9,983 bases of DNA. Origin: Spirochaetota bacterium (GTDB lineage Bacteria > Spirochaetota > Spirochaetia > B11-G9). Under the pieces are notes generated by a model that saw only the letters and a program-made list of their open reading frames with translations, had not been told where the DNA came from and ran no database searches. The translations under genes were made by a program, and so were the position numbers. Where the stretch lies: positions 1 through 9,983 of the forward strand of contig QNBL01000068.1 of NCBI GenBank assembly GCA_003641695.1, in the 5' to 3' direction. Of this stretch, positions 1 through 6,933 are shown in pieces (position 1 is the stretch's first letter; every line of letters starts with the position of its first letter).

Positions 1-928
1 CAATATATTTGTAGCCAAAACGGTAATTATAGCTTCCGGAGGGAGACCCAGGATTACCAAGGCAAAAAACGAAGAGGATTATCTTTTTGACAAGGGTATT
101 TCTTTCTGTGCAACATGTGATGCAGCCGCTAATACCGGGAAAACGGTAATGGTAATAGGAAGCGGCGATGCAGCCATAGAAGAGGGGATGTTTCTAACCA
201 AGTTTGCTAAAAAAGTTATTGTTTCCGTTATCCACAATGAGGGGAAAATGGACTGTAATGAAATAGCAAAGGAACAGGCTCTTGCAAACGAAAAAATGGA
301 ATTCAAATGGAACACCATGCCGGAATCTTTTGAAGGTGATGGACATTTGGATACTGTTGTTCTTAAGAACCTTAAAACAGGAGAACTGGATCCGGTTAAA
401 GTTGATACCTGCTTTGAGTTTATCGGATATATTCCAAATACCGAACTCTTCGAAGATGTTCTCGATCTGACTAAACAAGGGTATTTGATAACAAATGAGA
501 AGATGGAAACAAAACTGCCGGGTGTTTTTGCCTGTGGAGATGTTAGGGATAAGGAGCTGAGACAGGTTTCGACCGCTGTCGGTGACGGAGCCATAGCCGG
601 TGTTCAGGCTGAAAAATTTATTGCCGAGTCTGAATTGTTTAAAAATCAGATTCTTCAAAAAGAAAAAGTCGGGTTGATATACATCTATTCTGCTATTGAT
701 GCTCCAAGCAGGGAGCTTTTACCCATGATGCAGGAGATAGAAAAAGAGTTTGACGGTAAGGTGAAACTTAATGTGCTGGACATCTATAAGGGAAGGTCCC
801 TGTGTGAGCGTCTTTCCTGTGATGCTGAACCCATGAATATTTTCTATACAAAAGACGGAGAAGTAGTGGAACAATCGGACCAGTGTGACAGACCGCATAT
901 TATTGAAAAATTGAAATCACTGATTTAA
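1..928 (+). CDS. trxB: Thioredoxin-reductase-like flavoprotein with degenerate thioredoxin tail (5' partial)
   Basis: The reading frame is open from base 2, so the N-terminal FAD half lies outside the window and about 308 codons are visible. Family hallmarks are VIIASGGRPR, the redox-active CATCD (near 105-119), the nucleotide-binding GSGDAAIEE (near 161-187), and a C-terminal FAD motif with ACGDVRDKELRQV followed by GDGAIAG. The enzyme should pass electrons from a reduced nucleotide or other donor, through FAD and the CxxC, to a thioredoxin-like partner in the cytoplasm. Two things are odd. The HRRxxxR 2'-phosphate-binding motif of NADPH-dependent enzymes is replaced by HNEGKMD, so the donor may not be NADPH. 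From about base 662 the protein continues with roughly 88 residues of thioredoxin-fold-like sequence that lacks CGPC. The next gene follows after 10 nt. The family call is firm; the electron donor and partner are unknown. Confidence 0.88.
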   Translation, partial: NIFVAKTVIIASGGRPRITKAKNEEDYLFDKGISFCATCDAAANTGKTVMVIGSGDAAIEEGMFLTKFAKKVIVSVIHNEGKMDCNEIAKEQALANEKMEFKWNTMPESFEGDGHLDTVVLKNLKTGELDPVKVDTCFEFIGYIPNTELFEDVLDLTKQGYLITNEKMETKLPGVFACGDVRDKELRQVSTAVGDGAIAGVQAEKFIAESELFKNQILQKEKVGLIYIYSAIDAPSRELLPMMQEIEKEFDGKVKLNVLDIYKGRSLCERLSCDAEPMNIFYTKDGEVVEQSDQCDRPHIIEKLKSLI

Positions 929-932
929 GGAG
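927..932 (+). promoter_or_regulatory. Ribosome binding site of the rhodanese lipoprotein gene
   Basis: AAGGAG overlaps the TAA stop of the reductase gene and lies 6 nt before the ATG at 939. This fixes the start and indicates cotranscription with the reductase. Confidence 0.75.
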
Positions 933-938
933 TTGTGA

Positions 939-1841
939 ATGAAAGTACAGTCACTCTTTATTGTAGCACTGCTGGCCCTTGTCATCACCGGTTGCGCGGT
1001 GCAGGGGGCAGGAGAAAAGGGTACAGAGATACTATCAGCAAACCAGGCTGTAGATATGCTGGAGAATGCCAATACAGTACTGGTAGATGCGCAGCCGTTT
1101 TTAAATTATAAAAAGGCTCACATAAGGAATGCGGTAAATGTTTCACGGGCTGATATTGTTGTAAACACCCCGTTCCCAAATCTTCTCTGTCCCCCTGAGA
1201 AGCTTGAAAAAATTATGGAAAAGAGGGGAATATCTGATGATACCTGCCTCATTATCTATGATGTCAACAAAAACATGGATAGTGCCAGACTGTGGTGGAC
1301 CCTTAAAATATATGGGCACGACAACGTTAAAGTTGTCAGCGGCGGAATGAATGCACTCATTAAACAAGGGATGGAAACCACCGCAGATATTCCTTCACCT
1401 ATAAAAGGATCCTTCAGTATCTCGGATTTCAGGGAGGACATGATCATTTCAAAGAAGGAAATTAAAGCCCTGATCAATAATCCGGATCCGCATACGGTAA
1501 TTGTCGATACCAGATCGAAAGAGGAATATGAAAACGGCACAATACCGGGATCTGTTCATCTTGATTTTGAGGGTAACAACTTTGGTGATCAAACCTTCAG
1601 ACCGGTACGGCAGATACAGATACGCTACCTTGAAGAGGGTATTGATTACAGCGATACGGTACTATTGTTCTGTAAGACTTCAATTAGAGGTGCACAGACC
1701 TATCTGGCTCTCTTCAATGCGGGATACCGTAATCTAAGGCTCTATGATGGAGCATGGGTTGAATGGTCGGCAAGTCCGGCGAACCCGATTTTTAAACCTG
1801 AGTCTAAAGTTTTTCAGATCAATGAATCTGATAACTCATAA
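939..1841 (+). CDS. Exported rhodanese lipoprotein (two-domain TST-type sulfurtransferase)
   Basis: A 300-residue protein. Residues 1-19 form a lipoprotein signal (LLALVITGC, lipidated Cys19), which places it on the periplasmic or outer face of a membrane. It has two rhodanese domains, at about 32-145 and 168-282. The first has Asp108 where the catalytic Cys would sit (IIYDVNKNMDSARLWW), as in the structural N-domains of TST/SseA-type enzymes. The second carries the active-site loop LFCKTSIRGAQT with Cys245 (codon 1671-1673), preceded by VIVDTRSKEEY and ending near RLYDGAWVEW. It should accept sulfane sulfur on Cys245 as a persulfide and pass it to a thiol or other acceptor. The loop CKTSIR differs from the CRKGVT/CGSGVT of well-studied enzymes, so the donor and acceptor cannot be read from sequence. 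It lies between the reductase and a second exported rhodanese in an apparent operon. Confidence 0.9.
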   Translation: MKVQSLFIVALLALVITGCAVQGAGEKGTEILSANQAVDMLENANTVLVDAQPFLNYKKAHIRNAVNVSRADIVVNTPFPNLLCPPEKLEKIMEKRGISDDTCLIIYDVNKNMDSARLWWTLKIYGHDNVKVVSGGMNALIKQGMETTADIPSPIKGSFSISDFREDMIISKKEIKALINNPDPHTVIVDTRSKEEYENGTIPGSVHLDFEGNNFGDQTFRPVRQIQIRYLEEGIDYSDTVLLFCKTSIRGAQTYLALFNAGYRNLRLYDGAWVEWSASPANPIFKPESKVFQINESDNS

Positions 1842-1851
1842 ATGAAATAAT

Positions 1852-1856
1852 GGAGG
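1852..1856 (+). promoter_or_regulatory. Ribosome binding site deciding the start of the tandem rhodanese gene
   Basis: GGAGG lies 5 nt before the ATG at 1862. An in-frame ATG at 1850 overlaps this motif and has no ribosome binding site of its own, so 1862 is chosen. The resulting protein starts MKKLLLILL, a normal signal-peptide start. Confidence 0.8.
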
Positions 1857-1861
1857 AAAGA

Positions 1862-2794
1862 ATGAAAAAATTACTACTGATTCTGCTCATTTTGAGCATC
1901 AGCTTTACGGGAGTTTTTGCCAATGGCTCAGACGAAGGAACCGCTGCCCCGCAAGCGGAAGTAAATACCCAGGCAGTACAGGATGCTGTTAATGCTTATT
2001 TTGCTGAAATGCCTTCCAACCACTATATTATCAAAGCCCCGGAAGTTTTTGAGAAAATTAATTCCGGCTATGATATGGTGCTTATTGATATCAGGAAACC
2101 GGAGGATTATGCAAAAGGGCACTTGAAAGGTGCTGTTAATATACCCTGGGGCATGGAACTCTATAATCAGTTAAAATACATTCCCCGGGACAAAGATGTA
2201 TATGTAAACTGTTATTCAGGCCAAACAGCCGGGCAGGCGATTATGCTGCTGAATGCGGCGGGAGTACAGGCACGGTCCATTAAATATGGATGGAATTTTG
2301 GAATTTCAAAGGCTGAAGGGTATGAAGCATATACAGATACCGCTGAATATACTCTTGATACATCAAAAACATATGAAACTGATCCTGCAATAGATATGGC
2401 ATACAAAGCTTATTACGAAGAGTTTGCTTCATTAAAGGGAACTCCGTTTGCCAGCAATATAGTCAGTGAAGCTAATGCAAAGAAAATCCTTGATTCAGGA
2501 GATTCCGATGTTGTTTTTGTATCTATACGTCAGGCGAAGGATTATGCAGCGGGGCATATAGCGGGTGCTTCCAATATTCCATGGGGTAAAGGGATGAATG
2601 AAATGTTTTCATCTTTGCCTGCAGATAAAAAAATTATTGTTTACTGCTATTCCGGACAGACAGCAGGACAAACTGTTGCCGGGTTAAAATTACTGGGATA
2701 CGATGCTGTCTCATTAAAAGGCGGAATGGGAACAAAGGGTAATCCCAAAATGGGTTGGAAGAATAATGGATATCCTGTAGTTTCATCAAACTGA
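1862..2794 (+). CDS. Periplasmic tandem rhodanese-domain protein
   Basis: A 310-residue protein. Residues 1-20 are a Sec signal peptide with a likely cleavage site at VFA|NGSD. There is no lipobox Cys, so a soluble periplasmic protein is expected. Two homologous rhodanese units follow, at about 55-165 and 198-308. Each has a helix start, an aspartate/arginine strand (LIDIRKPEDYAKGH, VSIRQAKDYAAGH), an IPWG segment and an intact catalytic loop CYSGQTAGQ (Cys117 and Cys262). The two loops are identical over nine residues, and both units are preceded by a similar AYFAEM/AYYEEF helix, so the gene looks like an internal duplication. Unlike the upstream lipoprotein, both halves keep the nucleophile. 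It probably carries sulfane sulfur or polysulfide in the periplasm; the substrate is unknown. A terminator follows 21 nt after the stop, making this the last gene of its operon. Confidence 0.9.
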   Translation: MKKLLLILLILSISFTGVFANGSDEGTAAPQAEVNTQAVQDAVNAYFAEMPSNHYIIKAPEVFEKINSGYDMVLIDIRKPEDYAKGHLKGAVNIPWGMELYNQLKYIPRDKDVYVNCYSGQTAGQAIMLLNAAGVQARSIKYGWNFGISKAEGYEAYTDTAEYTLDTSKTYETDPAIDMAYKAYYEEFASLKGTPFASNIVSEANAKKILDSGDSDVVFVSIRQAKDYAAGHIAGASNIPWGKGMNEMFSSLPADKKIIVYCYSGQTAGQTVAGLKLLGYDAVSLKGGMGTKGNPKMGWKNNGYPVVSSN

Positions 2795-2815
2795 TAGACT
2801 TTGTGTAAAAACTTT

Positions 2816-2842
2816 ATCCGCTGCCGGTGGCAGCGGATTTTT
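2816..2842 (+). terminator. Intrinsic terminator of the reductase/rhodanese operon
   Basis: A perfect 10-bp stem, ATCCGCTGCC and GGCAGCGGAT, encloses a GGT loop and runs into five T residues (2838-2842). It begins 21 nt after the tandem rhodanese stop. It also argues against starting the next gene at the upstream in-frame TTG (2801), because that extension would be translated straight through the hairpin. Confidence 0.92.
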
Positions 2843-2852
2843 ATTCTCCTGC

Positions 2853-2881
2853 TTGGCAGAGCAGATTTAATTCTCTATTAT
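2853..2881 (+). promoter_or_regulatory. Candidate sigma70 promoter for the GT-C glycosyltransferase gene
   Basis: TTGGCA (2853-2858) and TATTAT (2876-2881) are separated by exactly 17 nt, immediately downstream of the operon terminator where a new promoter is expected. Transcription would start around 2887-2890, almost on the ATG at 2891. That would make the message leaderless from that ATG, or else favour the in-frame ATG at 2918. This is a sequence match only. Confidence 0.5.
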
Positions 2882-2890
2882 AGAGGGAAA

Positions 2891-4477
2891 ATGGGAAAAA
2901 GAGCTGGAACCGCGGGAATGATCCTAAAGAACCCTAGAATTGTTGTTATCGTTCTTTATCTTGGCTTCAATCTATTTTCTCTTGGTTTTTTCCCCTTTGC
3001 CCATTCTGATGAAGGCTGGCTGGCTTCCCTTTCCCGAACAATGCAGAATGAAGGAAGTCTATCCGCAACAGAAGATTTTTTTCATCTGACTGAACGCCAT
3101 CCCCATGCAGTTAAATCTCTATTTCATGTTATGCAGTTTCCTTTTGTAGCAGTATCATTCACCCTTTTTTCGGTCAGGCTGCTCTCTCTCATTGCCGGTA
3201 TTGCAGCACTTTACTTTTTATTCAAAGCTGCCAGGCAGTTACTGGGCAGTAACTCTTTAGCCTGGGCGGCTGTACTTCTAACCGCGGTTGATATTGAGTT
3301 TATATATATTTCCCATTTTGCACGCCAGGAGATCATGGTTGCAGCAGTTTTTGGTGCGGGATTGTTTCTCTTTTTCCGGCCCAAAAAAAGCTGGAATTTC
3401 AAAAACGATCTGGCAGTGGGCGGTCTGCTGGCAGCCGCTGAAGGGATCCATCCTAATGTTTTTATTATAAGCAGCGGAATTGCCTTCCTTTATCTTGCAT
3501 CGGCGGCAGTACGAAAAATAACGGGTAAAAGGGAATATCCCTCTTTTAAGAATTTGGGATTATTCCTTGTTGTTCTGGGTGCCGGTGCCCTTGTCTATAC
3601 CGGAATCAGTCTGCTTATGGATCCTGAGTTTGTTGAAAATTATCTTGCTTTCGGGTCCCGGACAGGGGTTACCAATCCGCTGATTATAAAGTTTCTAAAA
3701 CTTCCACGATTCTACAGCAAAATGTTCAACCGCATCTCGGGAACATACTTCCTGCCCGATCTGAGGCCGCAGCTTATCGTATTCGGTATCGTATCTGTCA
3801 TTCTGATCCCGGCAGCTTTTATCAGAAATACTTTGAAACACGAGGCTGTGCTTATTACTGCACTGAATGTGGGGATTAATGTGGGGTTACTGATTATAGG
3901 GAAATATAGTCCTCCCTCATTGATCTTTATTTTTATGCCCGGTTATCTTTCAGTTATCCTCTTTTTAAAGATCCTTTTTTTGAATAAAAAAAGATTGCTT
4001 TATATTGCAGGTATAGTGATCTGTGTTTCATTTGTTTTCTCCCTCTGCCAAATTATGCCCTGGAAAAACCGGAGTTACAGCCGTTATATTCAGAAGGTAA
4101 AAACCGTGACAGATGTTAATGCTCCTGTTCTTGCTAATTTAAACACAGTTTTTGCTTTTAATCCTGGAAAGCTGTTTACCTATCGGGACTTGAACGGTCT
4201 CAAGGGATCAATGAGTTTCAGTACTTATGTGAAGCATTATGGTATCCGCTATATCATCCTGCCTGAGGAACTTCAGATTATTTATAATGAAAGACCGGTG
4301 TGGAACAGTATGTATGGTAATATTTATCCCTGGTATTCTGAAATGACTGCATTTCTGGATGAGAAATGTGAAAAAATTGCACAGTGGACGGAACCGGTAT
4401 ATGGAATGAGAATAACTACCTATATGGGCAGGAAAGAAGGCACCATCACGGTTTATCGTGTAAAGACTGCTGATTAA
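2891..4477 (+). CDS. GT-C membrane glycosyltransferase, GT39/ArnT-like
   Basis: A 528-residue polytopic protein whose first helix (about 16-35) is followed by AHSDEGWLAS. The acidic pair Asp40-Glu41 in the first outer loop is the usual catalytic position in dolichyl/undecaprenyl-phosphate sugar transferases of the PMT/ArnT superfamily. SHFARQEIM (about 141-149) and EGIHPN (184-189) fit later conserved loops, and many hydrophobic helices fill about 85-430. The hydrophilic C-terminal part (about 440-528) should face the periplasm. It would transfer a sugar from a polyprenyl-phosphate carrier to lipid, glycan or protein outside the cytoplasmic membrane. ATG 2891 is chosen because GAGGG lies just upstream; ATG 2918 is the alternative. 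An open extension back to TTG 2801 crosses the terminator and is rejected. It converges on an operon holding ArnC/E/F-like genes, suggesting one pathway. Donor sugar and acceptor are unknown. Confidence 0.82.
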   Translation: MGKRAGTAGMILKNPRIVVIVLYLGFNLFSLGFFPFAHSDEGWLASLSRTMQNEGSLSATEDFFHLTERHPHAVKSLFHVMQFPFVAVSFTLFSVRLLSLIAGIAALYFLFKAARQLLGSNSLAWAAVLLTAVDIEFIYISHFARQEIMVAAVFGAGLFLFFRPKKSWNFKNDLAVGGLLAAAEGIHPNVFIISSGIAFLYLASAAVRKITGKREYPSFKNLGLFLVVLGAGALVYTGISLLMDPEFVENYLAFGSRTGVTNPLIIKFLKLPRFYSKMFNRISGTYFLPDLRPQLIVFGIVSVILIPAAFIRNTLKHEAVLITALNVGINVGLLIIGKYSPPSLIFIFMPGYLSVILFLKILFLNKKRLLYIAGIVICVSFVFSLCQIMPWKNRSYSRYIQKVKTVTDVNAPVLANLNTVFAFNPGKLFTYRDLNGLKGSMSFSTYVKHYGIRYIILPEELQIIYNERPVWNSMYGNIYPWYSEMTAFLDEKCEKIAQWTEPVYGMRITTYMGRKEGTITVYRVKTAD

Positions 4478-5229
4478 AAACTGCTTATAAGTTTGTAATA
4501 TCTTTTGTAGAGGTTAAAGAATTCTTCTTCCCGGGGATTTGTTTTACCTGCCATTGGATTTTCCTCGTCACAAACTATGGATCCCTCGGCGTCCATGACT
4601 ACAATCCGCTGCCCTGAAGTGAGGGCTTCCCTGATATCATGGGTAACAAGGAGAACCGTAAGATTATATTCTTTCCAGATACGGATGAATGATTGCTGCA
4701 GTGCTTTTCTAATGCCCTCATCAAGACTGCCGAAAGGCTCATCCAGCAGCAGTATTTCCGGATTCCCTGCAAGTGCCCTTGCCAGTGCGGTTCTTTTCTT
4801 CATTCCGCCTGATAGTTGATGAGGGTAATAATCTTTATATTTCTCAAGTCCGGTAAGTTTAAGCAGATTTTGGATGTTACAGGATCTCCGCTCCCTCTGG
4901 CTGGAATGGACTGCAAAAAGAATATTCTTCTTTACTGTCAGCCAGGGGAACAGCTGGTTGTCATCCTGAAGCATGAGAATTCGTTTTCTGTCGGGAGCGT
5001 AAACCGGAGTATTGGAAATATAAACTTCCCCGGAATCAGGGTTTATCATTGAGGAGATTATTTTAAGAAGTGTTGATTTGCCGCAGCCGGATGGACCCAG
5101 AATTACAGTAAACTCCCCTTTTTTAAAACTGATAGAGATATTTGAGAGGACCTCGTGTGAAGTGCTGCCTGAAGGGTAGCTTTTTGAAATCCCCTTTAAT
5201 GAAAGGATACTGTCATGATCATGATTCAA
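4474..5229 (-). CDS. ABC transporter ATPase, SsuB/TauB/NrtD type
   Basis: A 251-residue nucleotide-binding subunit of an importer. It has Walker A GPSGCGKST (45-53), Q-loop LMLQDDNQLFPWLTV (about 86-99), signature LSGGMKKR (139-146), Walker B ILLLDEPFGSLD (159-170) and the switch His in VTHDI (His197). The NQLFPWLTV stretch is typical of the sulfonate/taurine/nitrate group. It powers uptake with the permease and binding protein encoded just upstream. The start codon is TTG (5227-5229): the frame has no nearby ATG, and GGGGG (5237-5241) lies 7 nt upstream of it. The gene overlaps the permease end by 11 nt, so coupled translation is likely. It is the last gene of the operon, and its TAA overlaps the stop of the convergent glycosyltransferase gene. 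Confidence 0.92.
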   Translation of the reverse strand: MNHDHDSILSLKGISKSYPSGSTSHEVLSNISISFKKGEFTVILGPSGCGKSTLLKIISSMINPDSGEVYISNTPVYAPDRKRILMLQDDNQLFPWLTVKKNILFAVHSSQRERRSCNIQNLLKLTGLEKYKDYYPHQLSGGMKKRTALARALAGNPEILLLDEPFGSLDEGIRKALQQSFIRIWKEYNLTVLLVTHDIREALTSGQRIVVMDAEGSIVCDEENPMAGKTNPREEEFFNLYKRYYKLISSF

Positions 5230-5992
5230 GAGTCATCCCCCATTTTGAAACTGTATTTTTCTCCAGGACACCAAAAAAAAGATCTTCCATAAGTATGCCG
5301 ATTATAATTACAACCGTAATACCTGCGAACATTCCGGGAGTGTCCATAAAAACTCTTCTACTGAAAATATACCATCCTACTCCTCCGGTTTTAAAAACTG
5401 CACCGAAAATCATTTCCGCACTGATAAGAGCTCTCCATGACCGTGACCATGATATTTTCAAGCCTGCAAGTATATAGGGTAAGGATCCGGGAAGAATTAT
5501 TTGGGTAAACATCCTCCATTTGGACAGTTCATAATTTCTTCCCACTATCCGGTATGTTTCCGGGAGACTCTGATATCCGGTAGTAAGATTTGTTACCATA
5601 GGCCAAAGAGCTGAATGAAGTATGATGAAAATGATGGATAGAGCTCCGGTTCCGAACCAGAGAATAACGACCGGAAGAAGTGCAATACCTGCGAGGGGGT
5701 GAAAAATAATGGTCAGGGTTTCAACCAGACTTTGACCTGTCCGGGAGGATGCAGAAATGAGAAAGAACAGAAATGCAGCTACCGATGCAGCTATCAATCC
5801 TGATAAAACCAATCCCATGGAGATAAGTATCTGCCACCCCAGGTTCCCTTGGGTAAATCCTTCATGGAGTGCTTTTAGTACATCTTGCGGAGAAGGAAAA
5901 ATCAGGGGGGAGAATCCTCCTGCCCTGATTAAACCAACCCATAGAAGAATGAGTAAAAGAATCCATCCAGTTCTCTCACCGGCTTTTTTCAC
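5219..5992 (-). CDS. ABC transporter permease, SsuC/TauC type
   Basis: A 257-residue inner-membrane subunit with about six helices (about 9-23, 55-80, 95-115, 117-135, 170-195 and 222-243). Before and within the fifth helix is the ATPase-coupling EAA loop: YELSKWRMFTQIILPGSLPYILAG (key Gly, Leu-Pro, Pro and Gly; about 154-177). The later SAEMIFG and GGVGWYIF segments are characteristic of BPD_transp_1 permeases of the sulfonate/nitrate/taurine family. Length is normal. The start is GTG (5990-5992), forming a GTGA overlap with the stop of the binding-protein gene, with GGGG a few bases upstream. It forms the channel of the importer with the downstream ATPase. The solute cannot be read from the permease. 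Confidence 0.9.
   Translation of the reverse strand: MKKAGERTGWILLLILLWVGLIRAGGFSPLIFPSPQDVLKALHEGFTQGNLGWQILISMGLVLSGLIAASVAAFLFFLISASSRTGQSLVETLTIIFHPLAGIALLPVVILWFGTGALSIIFIILHSALWPMVTNLTTGYQSLPETYRIVGRNYELSKWRMFTQIILPGSLPYILAGLKISWSRSWRALISAEMIFGAVFKTGGVGWYIFSRRVFMDTPGMFAGITVVIIIGILMEDLFFGVLEKNTVSKWGMTLES
5237..5241 (-). promoter_or_regulatory. Ribosome binding site supporting the TTG start of the ATPase gene
   Basis: On the minus strand, GGGGG lies 7 nt before the TTG at 5229, inside the end of the permease gene. It is the reason for accepting a TTG start. Confidence 0.55.
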
Positions 5993-6933
5993 TCATCATC
6001 CCCAATAATAATTTCATTTAAATTTTTAGGGGTTTTCTGTAAATATCCGGAATTTTTCATAAATGAAAGAAATTCCGGAACACCTTCAATGTCCTCCGAA
6101 TATATCAGACTGCCATCAGTAAGATAGGTATAAATCTCTTTTTCATCAATTGAAAACTCATCTTTAAGAATTGCTGCAGCTTTATCGGGATTCTGCTGTA
6201 TGAGTTCCATGGCTTTTGCCAAAGCTTTTCTGACTGCTTCAACGACCTCCGGATGTTTATCGTATAATGAGTCAGTAACAGCACCCACAATAAAGGTGAA
6301 GTCACCGCCCATTGCTTCTTTTCCGTTAAGAATCATATGCATTCCGGGTTCTTTCATCTCCATCCGGACATAGGGAGGAGAGGTGAAATGTGCCGTTACA
6401 TCCCGTTTGGAAAGAAGTGCTGACATACCGTCCGGGTGTTTCATGGTTACCAGTCTGTTGTCAAAGGCATCTGCCTTTCCCAGTTGTCTGCCCGCTGCCA
6501 TGGAAAGGAGGATGTGCTGTATACTCCCCGGCTGCGGGAGAGCAATTTTGTCTTCCGGGCCAAAATCCTTCAGGTCCGTAATATTTTGGTTCCAGGTAAC
6601 GAGTCCCAATTCCGCCTTTGAAAGACCGGTAAAAATCTTCCATTTCATTCCTTTGTCCCAGCCTATGAGGAAAGGTGGTATTCCCATAAATCCCATGTCC
6701 ACTTTTCCTCCCAGAATTGCTTCCCGGATAGCTGCGGTATTGCCGAGTTTTACCCATTTTATCGTTGCATCGGGAAGCTGTTCCTTAATGTACCCCTCTG
6801 TCTTGGCAATCTGCAGCGGTGCATAAGCAAGACCGTACTGTTCAGCCAGGGTGAGCTGTACGCTGTCATTGTGGTTTCCTGTACAGGAAATAGTCAGCAG
6901 TAATACTAATAAAGCCGTTAAAGATATTCGCAT
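5989..6933 (-). CDS. ABC transporter substrate-binding lipoprotein, SsuA/TauA/NMT1-like
   Basis: A 314-residue lipoprotein. Residues 1-17 are a signal ending in the lipobox LTISC (Cys17), tethering it at the membrane surface. Family features in order are: a first strand followed by YAPLQIAKTEGYI; TAAIREAILGGKVDMGFMGIPPFLIGW, where the solute pocket starts; DLKDFGPEDKIALPQPGSIQHILL; LVTMKHPDGMSALLSKRDVTAHFTSPPY; and a C-terminal helical region (HPEVVEAVRKALAKAM). These fit periplasmic proteins for sulfonates, taurine, nitrate or thiamine-pyrimidine precursors; I cannot separate these by eye. The ATG at 6933 overlaps the end of the ATP-grasp gene by 16 nt and has GGAG 10 nt upstream. Its stop overlaps the permease start. 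It is unusual that this importer sits in one operon with glycan-modification genes. Confidence 0.9.
   Translation of the reverse strand: MRISLTALLVLLLTISCTGNHNDSVQLTLAEQYGLAYAPLQIAKTEGYIKEQLPDATIKWVKLGNTAAIREAILGGKVDMGFMGIPPFLIGWDKGMKWKIFTGLSKAELGLVTWNQNITDLKDFGPEDKIALPQPGSIQHILLSMAAGRQLGKADAFDNRLVTMKHPDGMSALLSKRDVTAHFTSPPYVRMEMKEPGMHMILNGKEAMGGDFTFIVGAVTDSLYDKHPEVVEAVRKALAKAMELIQQNPDKAAAILKDEFSIDEKEIYTYLTDGSLIYSEDIEGVPEFLSFMKNSGYLQKTPKNLNEIIIGDDE

Noticed and set aside
79..594. Long minus-strand open frame opposite the reductase gene
   Set aside because: It is antisense to a well-conserved flavoenzyme, its serine-rich composition is typical of a shadow frame, and it has no recognisable domain.
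2801..2890. N-terminal extension of the glycosyltransferase frame back to TTG 2801
   Set aside because: It would translate through the intrinsic terminator, has no ribosome binding site, and adds a basic stretch unlike the family's N-terminus.
4478..4500. Short AAACT...AGTTT stem just after the convergent stops as a terminator
   Set aside because: Only five AT-rich pairs with a 7-nt loop and no following T-run; too weak to call.
5213..5224. Perfect 12-bp palindrome TCATGATCATGA at the permease/ATPase junction
   Set aside because: It lies inside coding sequence where HDHD codons naturally create GATCATGA repeats. Chance plus codon content explains it, and an operator inside a coupled operon is unlikely.
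6383..6826. Plus-strand open frame opposite the binding-protein gene
   Set aside because: It is antisense to a clear substrate-binding lipoprotein and its translation shows no domain or signal.
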